From positions 3,100,001-3,164,000 of the forward strand of contig ML978121.1 in assembly GCA_010015805.1 (NCBI GenBank): a stretch of DNA of 64,000 bases, given 5' to 3'. Each line of letters begins with the position of its first letter. The first letter of the stretch is position 1. The position numbers and the translations under genes were made by a program. Below are positions 10,545-21,847 of this stretch, piece by piece. The notes beneath the pieces are model-generated. The model searched no databases. It was not told the DNA's origin and worked only from the letters and a program-made list of their open reading frames with translations. The DNA is from Rhizodiscina lignyota. Lineage: Eukaryota > Ascomycota > Dothideomycetes > Aulographales > Rhizodiscinaceae.

Positions 10545-11447
10545 TGCGTCTTCCGAGGTGCGATTTCGGGAGGGCTTGGTGATGAGCGTGGATGAGAGTT
10601 TATATCGTAGAACAATTTACCGGAGATGCTGATATGTCCGGCGGAATTGAACACAATTTTACAGGGAAAGGCAATCGATAACATACTTGCCTTTCTGACC
10701 CCTCCATGTAAGCATTTAGGAGCAACCGAACTGGGGAAATGCCAATCACCATAAGGGACTCGACGCGAGGAGAGCCCCTGGCGACTGGGCCACATCGGAA
10801 GCAATAGAGTGGTATCCTTGTAGCACACGGCACACCGAAGACCCGAAGCTCTGCTGGATTTCGAGTTGTCGGTATGTAAGATGCGAATCATCTATCTTGA
10901 AACGTACAGTCGGATCAAGGGATGAGACGAGCTCCTAGCTCTCACAGGAGGTAGGGATTCTATTATATGATCTTCGATTATATAATCCGAGCCCCTACTG
11001 CACATGAAGTTAGTCTGGAGTCGGTGATCAGATCAGACGTGCGGTCGACGTGCGGCCGACATTTGGATGCGGCCGACCGAGACTTAAACGGAACCATCTT
11101 TTTTCTATCCAATCAAAATGCGGTTCGATAACAATTCGAACCTCTTCAGCAGCTTCAACATCCGCTTCATAATACATGTAACAACGAATTCGCCTACATG
11201 ATGGATTATATTCCGCAACGAGATATTATATGCTGCATATATCACCCACGATCTTCTTCGTCTTTACATGCATTTCAAATCAGACCGCAACCCTAACCCT
11301 GACGGCCTGCACTCCACTGCCGACCAGGCCTACCACGGGCCGGCATCGCGTCATGCATCCTTTCCTCCATTTGTCATGCCTTGATAGAACTCTGTATTGA
11401 CCATCTTGTGATGGTTTAACAGCGTTTACCATTTCCAGTAACGAAAG
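10545..11447. promoter_or_regulatory. Shared divergent promoter of hydrolase and SDR, with CGG-rich triplicate
   Basis: A 0.9-kb region between divergent starts. It contains three copies of TGCGGYCGAC in the same direction at 11040-11049, 11051-11060 and 11068-11077, which could be sites for a Zn2Cys6-type regulator. It also has AT-rich tracts around 10960-10990 and 11205-11250. No gene is supported. Confidence 0.4.
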
Positions 11448-12540
<1,093 letters not shown>

Positions 12541-12661
12541 TAGCATTTCTGCATTTGGGTCACGGACTTCACAAGCTAGAAGTAGATCTTCATTGTTCCC
12601 TTTGCACATTTGATTTTATTCTTGTTGCTGATGTCGAACAAGAGGCCGAACAGATGCTGCA

Positions 12662-13348
12662 CTAACCTAATAGCGGCAGCTCCCCAGGCACAATATCTCC
12701 TGACTGTTTCGCAGATCCATGGGCCCTGGCAACAATTCCATATGCCGGGAAGTACTTGTCCAAGAACGGTAGGACCTCCTCAGTGCCTGGTGTGTTCCTC
12801 CAATCCTTCATCAAGAACATCGAGACACCGAACAGGCCGGTCAAGTGTACACCAGCGCCTTCCATTCTCCGATTCGCATCCTCTGCCAACTTCGGTGTAG
12901 CCGTTCCAGATGCTTCCGTGTTCGCCCATACACTGTAACCAGCTTCCCTCAAACTGAGCGCCAGGAACATGGTACACACCTCCGTCACTATGCCTCCTAA
13001 GATGATCTGCCTCCTCCCTGTTGCTTCGACTGCCGCCCGGAAGTCTGGGTTGTCCCATGCATTGACCTCACCATTGCGCTTGATGAAGGGTGCATCTGGA
13101 TACATCTCGGTAATCTCCTTCGGCAATGGACCATTCGGGCCTGTCTCGGCGGAAGTTGTCATTACGACGGGGAGATTGAAGAGCTTTCCCAACTCTGCGT
13201 GGGCCAGAATGTTGTTTCGGAATTCCGCAGTGGTGTAGTCTTTCACCAGCTGAAGGAGACCAAGCTGGTGATCGACAATCAGAAGAATGGCCTTGTCGGC
13301 ATCCAAGCGCTCGAACTTGTATGGTTGAGTAGTCCAATGACCAGACAT
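12662..13348 (-). CDS. Isochorismatase-like cysteine hydrolase (YcaC-related)
   Basis: Cysteine hydrolase of the isochorismatase superfamily, 228 residues, single exon, ATG at 13348. Members hydrolyse amide or ester bonds of small molecules; YcaC-type proteins have no firm substrate. Visible family marks are the early Asp in LLIVDHQLG, the RNGEVNAWDN block, and the nucleophile Cys in GIVTEVCTMF, preceded by the non-proline turn usual in this fold. Length fits the family. There is no targeting peptide, so it is probably cytosolic. Its 3' end faces the SDR gene, and its start diverges from acetoacetyl-CoA synthetase 1.1 kb away. This may be a small catabolic neighbourhood, but shared regulation is inference only. 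Confidence 0.9.
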   Translation of the reverse strand: MSGHWTTQPYKFERLDADKAILLIVDHQLGLLQLVKDYTTAEFRNNILAHAELGKLFNLPVVMTTSAETGPNGPLPKEITEMYPDAPFIKRNGEVNAWDNPDFRAAVEATGRRQIILGGIVTEVCTMFLALSLREAGYSVWANTEASGTATPKLAEDANRRMEGAGVHLTGLFGVSMFLMKDWRNTPGTEEVLPFLDKYFPAYGIVARAHGSAKQSGDIVPGELPLLG

Positions 13349-14486
13349 GATTGCAATGAAAGACAGGAAGATCTGTGCTATGTTCGAAGTTGATGGAACT
13401 GATGACTACAAGGAGATTTGGGACAGCAACGAATCCAATTCAACTTATAATATATACACTCTTTGGAATATGACGGCAACCTGATTGTTTAGGCATCAAT
13501 ATCCTCAACTCAAGAGCACTTGGATTGGTAACTCAGCAGCATGAATTACATGAACAACGCCAAGTCTCTCAATGAAGCCTTTCGCCATCTTCAACCACAC
13601 TCCAATAGGCTCCCTGATGGTTTGACGGAGCCTTACTAAGCGCCGCTGGCGTGGTTCACAAGTAGTTTGAGTATGTGGATAGGGTTGTCTTGCAGATTTG
13701 AAAGCTTTTTAGAGCTTATGTAATGGAGGTTGACCCTTGCAGTGGATACTTTCTGATCCTCATAACTTATCTTTGTACCGAATGGGGGCCTCGTGACGAT
13801 TCATCTTGACATGTGGATTCTCGCTGGCCTTGGACGCCAATTGCATTGGCGAAAGCTTCCAAATATTGAAGGATAGCGCTGTTGGTCCAGCGGCACTCGG
13901 CCTTCTGAATGCCAAGCATGCTGTCGGACCCTTTTGGCGATGGGGTACATGAGGCTAGAATGATGCGTTCTGTTGTGCCTGATCATCAGCCTTTTCACCT
14001 TCATCTGCGCTCTCAAGTGGATTGTTGATGGAGACGCTTGCTGAACCACACGGAGAGTTGTCTGCCACAGCGCGGATCTGCAGCAGGGCCTTGAGGCGCT
14101 GACGCCACGCGAAAATGAGCGCGCCGCGTCGGCCAATCAGGGCGCGCTCCGATTAAATTTGAAATGTTGAAGAGCAGGCCTTTTGTTGAATCCCGATATC
14201 TTCCATGCGCCTTTCTTCGCCTCACAAGCGCAAACGCTTCCGAGAGATCGTCTTTCGCTTCTTTCCTGTATTCATTACCTTACCTTGAGCATAAACGGTG
14301 TGTAATTCGTGTATTTCTGATCTGCTGCCGGAGCGTCTGGGGAGCCGAAGTAGCTTCGCCTGAATATCGGAATTTCAAGCCACATCTTAGTTTCTCCACT
14401 TTCTATATCCTTCAATATACGGAGTACTTATCGGCAGAGTCTATTCCCATGATCCACCGCTGAGTGAAATTCATGTTTTGAAGACA
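13349..14486. promoter_or_regulatory. Divergent upstream region, isochorismatase-like and acetoacetyl-CoA synthetase
   Basis: Contains a forward CCAAT box at 14133-14137, about 350 nt before the synthetase start, the kind of site bound by the fungal Hap complex. ATGs are present in the proximal part (for example near 14203 and 14449). No gene is supported. Confidence 0.4.
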
Positions 14487-16928
14487 ATGGCTCACACTTC
14501 AAACGGCACGGCGGCAGCCAGTAATGGGGTCAATGGCACAAACGGAGCCCACACCAATGGTGGAACAGGGCCAAAGAAGTTGTGGGAACATACTTCCCCA
14601 GACACCACGAAGATGACGGAATTCATGAAGATGATCAATAAGAAGTTCAAGCTGGACTTGAAGAGCTACGAAGATCTGCATCGTTGGAGTGTCGACAATG
14701 TTTCGGACTTTTGGAAAGAGGTTTGGGACTTCACAGGGATAACGGCATCACAGCCCTACGAAAAGGTATGTGGCGGTCTTTTCTCAATCTGAATTATGTT
14801 GACAAAGTTCAGGTTGTGGAAGAGGATGCCCAAATGTTTCCGCGGCCAAGCTGGTTCAAAGGTGCTAAGCTCAATTTCGCGGAAAACCTCTTGTTCCCAA
14901 AGGAAGCCGTTCCGGCGAACAGTCTAGCAATCATTGCCGCCACTGAAACTACCAGAGAGACCGTTACGTGGACCCAACTGCGCGGCCGTGTCTCTTATTG
15001 CCAGGCAGCAATGATGGCACTGGATCTGCGAGAGGGTGATCGAGTGGCTGGATATGTTGCCAACCACACCAATGCGTTGGTTGCGATGCTCGCCGCTACT
15101 TCATTAGGCCTTGTGTGGACTGCCGTGAGTCCTGACACCGGGGTCCATGCTGTGCTGGAACGAATGAAGCAAATTGAGCCGGTCATGCTCTTTGCGGACA
15201 ACGCGAGCTTTTATAACGGCCGAAGCCATCCCACTTCTGCGAAAGTCGAAGAGATTGTTGCAGAACTTCCGACTCTGCGATCCGTTGTCATTTTCCCAAC
15301 GGTGCCTTCGGAAACGTTCGATCTTAGCAAGCTCAAGCTCGCAAATGGGACAGCGTATACATGGGAATCTTTCATAAGCCTTGTAACCTGGAGTCCACAA
15401 CTGCACTTCAAGCAGCTTCCTGCCGATCATCCGACATATATTCTTTATAGTTCTGGGACGACTGGAGCACCGAAATGCATTGTGCATGGCCTGATCGGGA
15501 CGCTCATACAGCACAAGAAAGAGCACGTGCTACACTGTGGAATTAAACCAGGCTCTCGAGTCTTCTATTTTACTACTTGCACATGGATGATGTGGCATTG
15601 GCTCGTATCGGTGAGTTTTTGATGGTGTGAATTACATTGCTTCTGTGCGGCTGGATCTGCGTTGTCACTGTCGAGCGCCGGGCTGAGTTAGCTTGAGCTG
15701 GCCCCAAACTACGCGTCGCAGGAGCACGGGAGCTATCTTTGTGCTACTAGTCCTAACATGCCCTGAGGAACAAGCGAGCAACTTTAAGCGCATCTACGAC
15801 CAAGAGACCCTTGGAACCCCGCTAACTTTCTATAACTTTATAGGCTCTCTCTTCTGGCGCTACCCTCGTTTTGTACGATGGTAGCCCCTTCCGCTACGCA
15901 TCTCCAACCCAGCCTGGGACGTCTATTCCATACGACTTGGCCATGCCGCGGCTGATTGACGAAGTCGGCATCACGCACTTTGGGACGTCAGCAAAGTATC
16001 TCTCTGTGCTCGAGCAGAAAGCGGTCGTGCCATTGAAGAGTCTGGAGCTGAAAACGCTCGAGGCCATATATTCCACGGGGTCGCCCCTTGCGCCGTCAAC
16101 GTTCCAATACGTGTACGACGCATTCCCAAAAACGGTCAATCTTGGCAGCATTACAGGTGGTACCGACATTATTTCATTGTTCGGATCCCCATGCCCGCTC
16201 GTGCCCGTTTACCTTGGCGAGATCCAGTGTTTAGGTCTAGGCATGGCCGTTCAGGCGTGGGATTACAGTGGGAAGGACGTTTCCCGGGTGGGAGAAGAAG
16301 GCGAGCTCATGTGCGTGAAGCCGTTCCCATGCCAGCCGGTTTCATTCTGGGGCGAAAACGGCGAAGCGAAATACCGGAGCAGCTACTTTGAGAAATTTGA
16401 AGGGCTGTGGTGCCATGGCGACTACGTTAGAATAAATCCGGATACTGGAGGCCTGGTGATGCTTGGTCGCAGCGATGGCGTGCTGAAGCCGGCCGGAGTG
16501 CGTTTCGGTAGCGCAGAAATTTATAACGTCTGCTTAAAGCATTTCGCAGATGCGGTGGACGATGCGCTCTGTATTGGAAGACGAAGAGAGACGGATACCG
16601 ATGAGACTGTCGTTCTCTTCTTGAGAATGGCCGAAGGGAAGAATTTCGGCACGGAGCTCGCCGACAGTATCAAGGCCGTTATCAAGAAGGAGCTGAGCGC
16701 GCGGCACGTGCCGGGCATTATAGACGAGTGTCCTGCGATTCCTGTCACGACGAACGGGAAGAAGTGAGTACGCCTTGGAACTAGTTACCTTGAAAGCGGC
16801 TGACACGGCGTAGGGTCGAAGGAGCGGTCAAGCAAATATTGTGCGGCATGAACGTCAAGACTTCGGCATCAGTTGCGAACGCAGAATGTCTTGATTGGTA
16901 TAGAGAGTGGGCAAAGCAGCACGGGTGA
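14487..16928 (+). CDS. Acetoacetyl-CoA synthetase
   Basis: Acyl-adenylate-forming enzyme that activates acetoacetate to acetoacetyl-CoA with ATP and CoA, linking ketone-body and leucine breakdown to sterol and fatty-acid synthesis; cytosolic in relatives. Exons are 14487-14765, 14813-15610, 15844-16763 and 16814-16928; 703 residues. The N-terminal acetyl-CoA-synthetase-like cap (LWEHTSPDTTKMTEFMKMIN) is followed by the P-loop ILYSSGTTGAPKCIVHG (about 303-315), SITGGTDI, the WCHGDYV segment, GRSDGVLKPAGVRFG, and the C-terminal lysine region PVTTNGKKVEGAVK formed across the last splice. I start at ATG 14487. Intron 2 is 233 nt, four times the local norm, yet both flanks join cleanly (WLVS to ALSSGATLV). 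Length matches the family. Confidence 0.95.
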
Positions 16929-17903
16929 CGCGTTGATGTTCGACCTTCGCTCGGAGTTCGTAGATATATCGTGGGAAGCAATGAAGTGCGATCCATTATA
17001 AATTGCTACTCTTACGTGCTTGTAGATTGGGCGTCTCATTCGATGTGCGTCGGCTGGCAGAGATATGGACATGCGGGTTGACGTAGCCTTCTTATCGAAT
17101 GTTCACGAGCCTTCCTTCGGGCGGGCAGAGCCCCGCATCCAGATGATCGGACTTATGAAAGGTAATAAGGTGACGTTCAGAAGTGATAAAATGACGTTAG
17201 GTGCGCAGGAACGTGATTCAGCCTAGGCCTCCACATTGTGTGTGCCGGAGCGGCGCACGATTCACGCGTGGGGAAGCCAAAGCTCAGTCAAACCGGAGTA
17301 TGCTCCGGCGTGGATCGTCGATGGATGGAGCTGCTCGGCACAGCGCTTGTGCGGTGGTGCAAGGGCAATGCTTGCGGCTGGCTTGCGATGCATGCATTTC
17401 TCACCTGACGCGAGGATCGAAATCGCAACGATCGCCCATTGCGGCGGGAGATGTCGACAGCAAATGCGCATTGCACTGGAATGTCAAGCCACGCTTCGCC
17501 ACGGGTCGTGCACACGAAGCGCGTCGACGCTGCTCGTTGGACCGGCGACAAAGTCCGCCCAACACGGCTTACGTCATGGCGGGCGCGGTAAACATGGGCT
17601 TCTAACATGCACTTTCGCACATTCCCATGCTCTTCCTTGCCTTTTGCACCTCACGGAGTCTTCTCCAAACGACGCAACTGCCCAAGGCCCACTGATTGGC
17701 TGCGGCACCCGTTCCGACTTGTTCAAGATATCACCGAACCTTCACTCTCGCCTCTCTCTCCCCTCCCGCCCAAGTTAAAAGTAAGGCTCGCTGAAAGCAT
17801 TGCCATCTTTCCAACGTCGCTGCTGCTGCACCATACCAACGTCGACCCCCACCAAGACACTGACGCACTTCTGCCTCTTGCACCACCTCAATCGCCCTGA
17901 GGA
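16929..17903 (+). promoter_or_regulatory. Upstream region of the bZIP gene with TGACGT sites
   Basis: Region between acetoacetyl-CoA synthetase and the long bZIP leader. It carries TGACGT half-sites at 17171-17176 and 17192-17197 and TTACGTCA at 17569-17576, the sequence class bound by ATF/CREB bZIP proteins. There is also an inverted CCAAT box (ATTGG) at 17695-17699. A C/T-rich tract near 17740-17770 (CTCTCGCCTCTCTCTCCC) resembles fungal transcription-start regions. No protein gene is supported. Confidence 0.4.
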
Positions 17904-17927
17904 ATGGTCAAAGGGCCTGTATCGTGA
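17904..17927 (+). promoter_or_regulatory. Short upstream ORF in bZIP leader (MVKGPVS)
   Basis: A seven-codon ORF (ATG at 17904, TGA ending at 17927) is the last ATG before the bZIP start 734 nt later. If the transcript begins near the C/T-rich tract at 17740-17770, this would be the only upstream ORF in the leader and could affect translation under stress. This is inference from position only. Confidence 0.35.
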
Positions 17928-18661
17928 AAGCAACGTACAAGTACAACAGTATTGTGGTTTTGAAAAACCCGACTCCATTCCAGCGAAGCAAGGTTCGCAA
18001 GCAAACCTCGGCCCGCCAGGCCACAAGCGGACCCAACTCTACCAACCCGAACGCCTGCAATTCAAAAAGCCATTCTAGAATTGTCCAGCAAGTCTTAGGC
18101 CGTTCGAAACTAACTCTTCTGGAAAAGCTGCAGCTGTAAAGCCACCCCCGCTTCCTCGTACTTTACTCCGACCGCGACCGTTTGGCCACCGTGCCATACC
18201 AGACACTCGGAGAGCACCATCCATCGACCGCATCGACCAGTTGCAGACGCGCAAAAAGACATTTGCAACGCGCGTGTGTGGGGAAGCCTTCCTACGCGCC
18301 AACCTTGTTTGAACGTGGTCTGTGTCGCCTCCACGATAATAGGATCCTCTCACGCATCGCGCCGTTGAGACGTTCCTGCCAACCTTGACGTGCCCCACCA
18401 GCGTCTCCAACGACACCCGACGGCACAGCGACGTGCTCCAAGCAAACAATCTCGACAGAAGTCGTCCAGCTCGGCCGCAGAACTGTACTTCTCACCACGA
18501 GCAAGTCTACAAGCAAACGAAACCGCATATTGTTTGCCATCAGCTGCAGGGCCCGGACAAAGCAGCTCAAGTCCTCTCGGAGGAACCTCCGACATCAGTG
18601 TACTGGCTCCTAACCTAGAAATCCACATCAGAGGCGTATCCCAAACGGACCGTCAGTCAGA
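17928..18661 (+). promoter_or_regulatory. Long ATG-free 5' leader of the bZIP gene
   Basis: For 734 nt directly upstream of the bZIP start there is no ATG in any frame on the coding strand. Stops occur in all frames, so it is not a coding extension. The pattern fits a transcribed leader selected against upstream starts. A TTGACGTG element lies at about 18385-18392. Introns in the leader cannot be excluded. Confidence 0.55.
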
Positions 18662-19669
18662 ATGACGACCACTTTCTCCCAGCCCAGCTTTGGTGAGGGC
18701 GCTTCCGCCTTCACCATGCCGCCGCTTGTCGATTCTTTCCCAGCAGGCCCCTACGACTTTGGTCCGAATAATGACATGGGCCTGTCGCCCTTCTCTCTCG
18801 AAAATTCCGATGCCCAAATGCCAGCAGCTGACCCCATCATGTGGGGCGGCATGTCACAGCTCTCCTTGGACCAGGGCGCACAGAAGTATTACCATATGAA
18901 TCACATCAGCCAGTACGGACAGATCACTCCTCCAAACGACTCCACGCCAAATCTGGACCCGGTGCTTGCAAATGGGGAGCTTGGCAATGAGGATGATATG
19001 CAGGAAGATGTGCAGCCGAAGCGAAAGCACACAAGTAAGCGAGCAAAGCGGGAAGCTCAGGTGAAGCGAAAGTCGAAAGAAGCAGAGGTAGATGACGATC
19101 CCAAACCGAGAAAGGCGACTCGAAAGGCACGCAAAGGATACAAGGCTACAACGAAAGAAGAAGAAGACGATTCTGAAGGAGAGGTAAAGCGCGAGAAATT
19201 CCTCGAGCGCAATAGGGTAGCTGCTAGCAAGTGCAGACAGAAGAAGAAAGAATGGACTTCGGGTCTTGAGTCCCACGCTCGTGACCTCGCAACACAGAAT
19301 GCTACCCTTCACGCCTACGCTCTGCAACTGCGAAACGAAGTGCTGCTCCTTAAGGGGGAGTGCCTGAGGCATACCGACTGCGACTGCACTCGCATCCGTG
19401 AGTACCTCGACCGCAGCATATCCAGAATGAATCCCTCTGGTGCGCTGCACGGCATGCCACAGCCGTTCAATGTCCGGAAGCCGTCGATGGAGTCTACGTA
19501 TACCCTCGACACTCTCAACACCGCGACGACCGCATCCAGGACCGGTTCACTGGAGTCTGATCAAGGCGGAGGTATGTCAGCGGCATCGGAACAAGAGATG
19601 CAGGCTCTTCTCGAGGCATCGATTGCCTCTTCGAACGGAGCAAGTCCGGAGAGCACTGGCGACGAGTAA
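18662..19669 (+). CDS. ATF/CREB-type bZIP transcription factor (AtfB/Atf21-like)
   Basis: Nuclear stress-type transcription factor of 335 residues, single exon. The N-terminal third is acidic and Pro/Gln-rich with many Met. A lysine/arginine-rich linker (about 120-160) probably holds the nuclear-localisation signal. The basic region begins near residue 175: KREKFLERNRVAASKCRQKK carries the N-x-x-A-A-S-K-C-R signature of ATF/CREB proteins. The leucine-zipper heptads follow (residues about 198-230). Then comes the LRHTDCDC segment, which recalls the short cysteine-containing tail after the zipper in AtfA/AtfB. A Ser/Glu-rich C-terminus ends SPESTGDE. Such factors act downstream of the Sty1/Hog1 MAP kinase and bind TGACGT; candidate sites lie in its own upstream region. 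I place it nearer AtfB than AtfA on the basic region alone. Confidence 0.88.
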   Translation: MTTTFSQPSFGEGASAFTMPPLVDSFPAGPYDFGPNNDMGLSPFSLENSDAQMPAADPIMWGGMSQLSLDQGAQKYYHMNHISQYGQITPPNDSTPNLDPVLANGELGNEDDMQEDVQPKRKHTSKRAKREAQVKRKSKEAEVDDDPKPRKATRKARKGYKATTKEEEDDSEGEVKREKFLERNRVAASKCRQKKKEWTSGLESHARDLATQNATLHAYALQLRNEVLLLKGECLRHTDCDCTRIREYLDRSISRMNPSGALHGMPQPFNVRKPSMESTYTLDTLNTATTASRTGSLESDQGGGMSAASEQEMQALLEASIASSNGASPESTGDE

Positions 19670-20470
19670 CAGGTGACGTAGAAGGAGCTCTGAACGAGGG
19701 AACTGGAGTGAGCAGGGGTTGTCGAGTCTCTTCCGAAGCGTGTCGAGGTGGCGGAAGAGCTGTCGATGCATCTTTAGGGGAGTTCATTCTTTGGCGGCGG
19801 TCTCCAGTCAGCGAAAAGTGGTGTTTTTGAGGAGTTAAAACTTATCCCTGGCATGCGTTACGATGTTGCATGAGGCTTTTCCTTTACCGATTATGTACAT
19901 CGGATGGGTCTCTTGATGAGCGGGCATGTCCTGAAACAGCAGGGCAGATGTTCGTATATAAATAAATGCAGAACTTAGCCGAAGACTCATTCGTGATGAA
20001 ATGACTTGCGTGATGGTGACGTCGAGGGACTTGATCCCTGGGGCCTCGACAAGGCATCAACATTGAATGATGCGCACGGCTTAGATAATCATGCAACAGT
20101 CGAGATACGTCTGTAGTGCGAAATATATAATTGGAAGTTCTCGCCCGTAAAATTAGGTGATTATTGGTGTTGTGGTTGGTGATCTCTACACAGTATCCCG
20201 CGGCTTCCCCACACGTTTTGTGACAGGGGTTGGGGAGCTACTTCGTGGAGCTTCGTGCTCCGTACGGGCGTACCAACGTCATCTTCTTAGAAATGCTCTC
20301 ATTTTCTTCCAGAAAACTCTTCTGACTATTCGTCGTCTTACTTATGAGTTTCCTGATCTCAACGACGCGTCGAGCTTTCACCAAAACCCCAATTTCACCA
20401 GCTGTCAGCCACCTTCCGATATCAGACGAGTAGTGGACTAAGTTCATCGCAGAGAACGAGCAGACGCGCC
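19670..20470. other. Intergenic region between bZIP and glyoxalase II
   Basis: 3' flank of the bZIP gene and promoter of the glyoxalase II gene. A ten-codon upstream ORF (MLSFSSRKLF) starts near 20292, before the glyoxalase start. A TGACGT element lies near 20017. Nothing else supported. Confidence 0.4.
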
Positions 20471-21567
20471 ATGCATATCCACTCGATCCCCATGTGTACG
20501 TCGGAGCTCTCCATTGACTTCGCGGAGAATCTGGACTGACTTGATCGTATACAGGGACGGGGAAGGGCAACAATTATGCCTATGTTGTGTCCGACTCAAA
20601 GACTAAAGAAGCTGTCGTCATTGATCCCGCGAATCCTCCTGAGTGAGTTGGCTCACGCTCGGAATGAAGCGGGTCAATCTCCTGATACATTGCGCGCAGA
20701 GTACTTCCTGTCCTGAAGGAGCAGACGGATAGCGGCAAGATTAAATTGACGAGCATTATCAACACCCACCAGTATGTTTCCGCGGCCAGCGCTTGAACGG
20801 ACGTTCTGACCGAGAGACAGCCACCACGACCATGCCGGTGGGAACTCTGAAATAGTGCGTCATTCCAGTCCACTGGCTCATGCCTCTGCTGACCTCGATC
20901 TCGCACCAGCTCAAGCACTACCCGCTTCCCGTAATCGGCGGCAAAGACTGCGCACATGTTACGAATACCCCAGCCCACAATTCGACCTTCACAATCGGCG
21001 ATAGCATCAAAGTCCGGGCGTTACACACTCCGTGCCACACGCAAGACAGCATTTGCTATTTCTTCGAGGATGGCGACGAGAGGGCGGTATTCACGGGAGA
21101 TACACTGTTCATTGGAGGTCAGTCGCATACTACAAAGGTTCTCAGCCGTGCAGAAGCAAGCTGATGATTAGGCAGGCTGCGGAAGGTTTTTCGAAGGTAC
21201 GCCGGAGGAGATGGATAAAGCCTTGAATCAGATCCTAGGCTCGCTCCCGGACGATACTAAGGTCTATGTACGTTCATACACATTGGTCAACATGGTGCTC
21301 GCACTGACTTATAATGCGCAGCCGGGTCACGAATACACGAAGGGCAATGTCAAGTTCGCAATCCAGGTTTCCCAGGACGATGCAATCAAGAGGCTACACA
21401 AGTTTGCGGAAGAAAACAAGGAAACGCAGGGGAAGACTACAATCGGTGACGAAAAGGAGTTCAACGTCTTCATGCGCTTGAATGACCCCACGATCCAGAA
21501 AGCAACAGGTGCAAGCGAGCCGCTGCAGGTCATGGCAAAACTACGTGAGATGAAGAATGCGGCGTAG
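20471..21567 (+). CDS. GLO2: Hydroxyacylglutathione hydrolase (glyoxalase II)
   Basis: Hydrolyses S-D-lactoylglutathione to D-lactate and glutathione, the second step of methylglyoxal detoxification. Seven exons: 20471-20495, 20555-20642, 20700-20771, 20821-20854, 20910-21117, 21176-21267 and 21322-21567; 254 residues, the usual length. Splicing rebuilds the metallo-beta-lactamase signature THHHHDHAGG (Thr60-His66 and on) across the third intron, FTGDTLFIGGCGRFFEG across the fifth, and VYPGHEYT across the sixth. The C-terminal glutathione-binding helices (NDPTIQKATG) are present. It starts MHIHSIPMWTGKGNNYAYVV with no mitochondrial presequence visible, so cytosolic is likely. Six introns of 49-59 nt interrupt 765 coding bases, the densest splitting in the window. 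Confidence 0.95.
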
Positions 21568-21847
21568 ACGGCGATTGGGTTCTGGGCTGGTAGGTAACTC
21601 TAAGTTCCTTGCGCTAGTTATCTGAGGGCCTAACGGCTTTCAAAAGTCACGTAAAACCAAGGAACGCATACCAGCTCCCTCAATACAATCACAGGGTAAT
21701 TATAGAATACTTTCGGTGAACAATGTCTCATCATGACCTTGCATTCTTTGCACGTGATCATCCCTGGTTGAGGCAGCTGTTTCAAGTCCAGCGTCAGAAT
21801 CTGCCACCTTTAATATCCTTAAAAGCAGAGAGAATTTCGAGATCAAC

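Noticed and set aside
11284-11300. CCCTAACCCTGAC, telomere-like
   Set aside because: Only about one and a half repeat units; too short to mark a former chromosome end.
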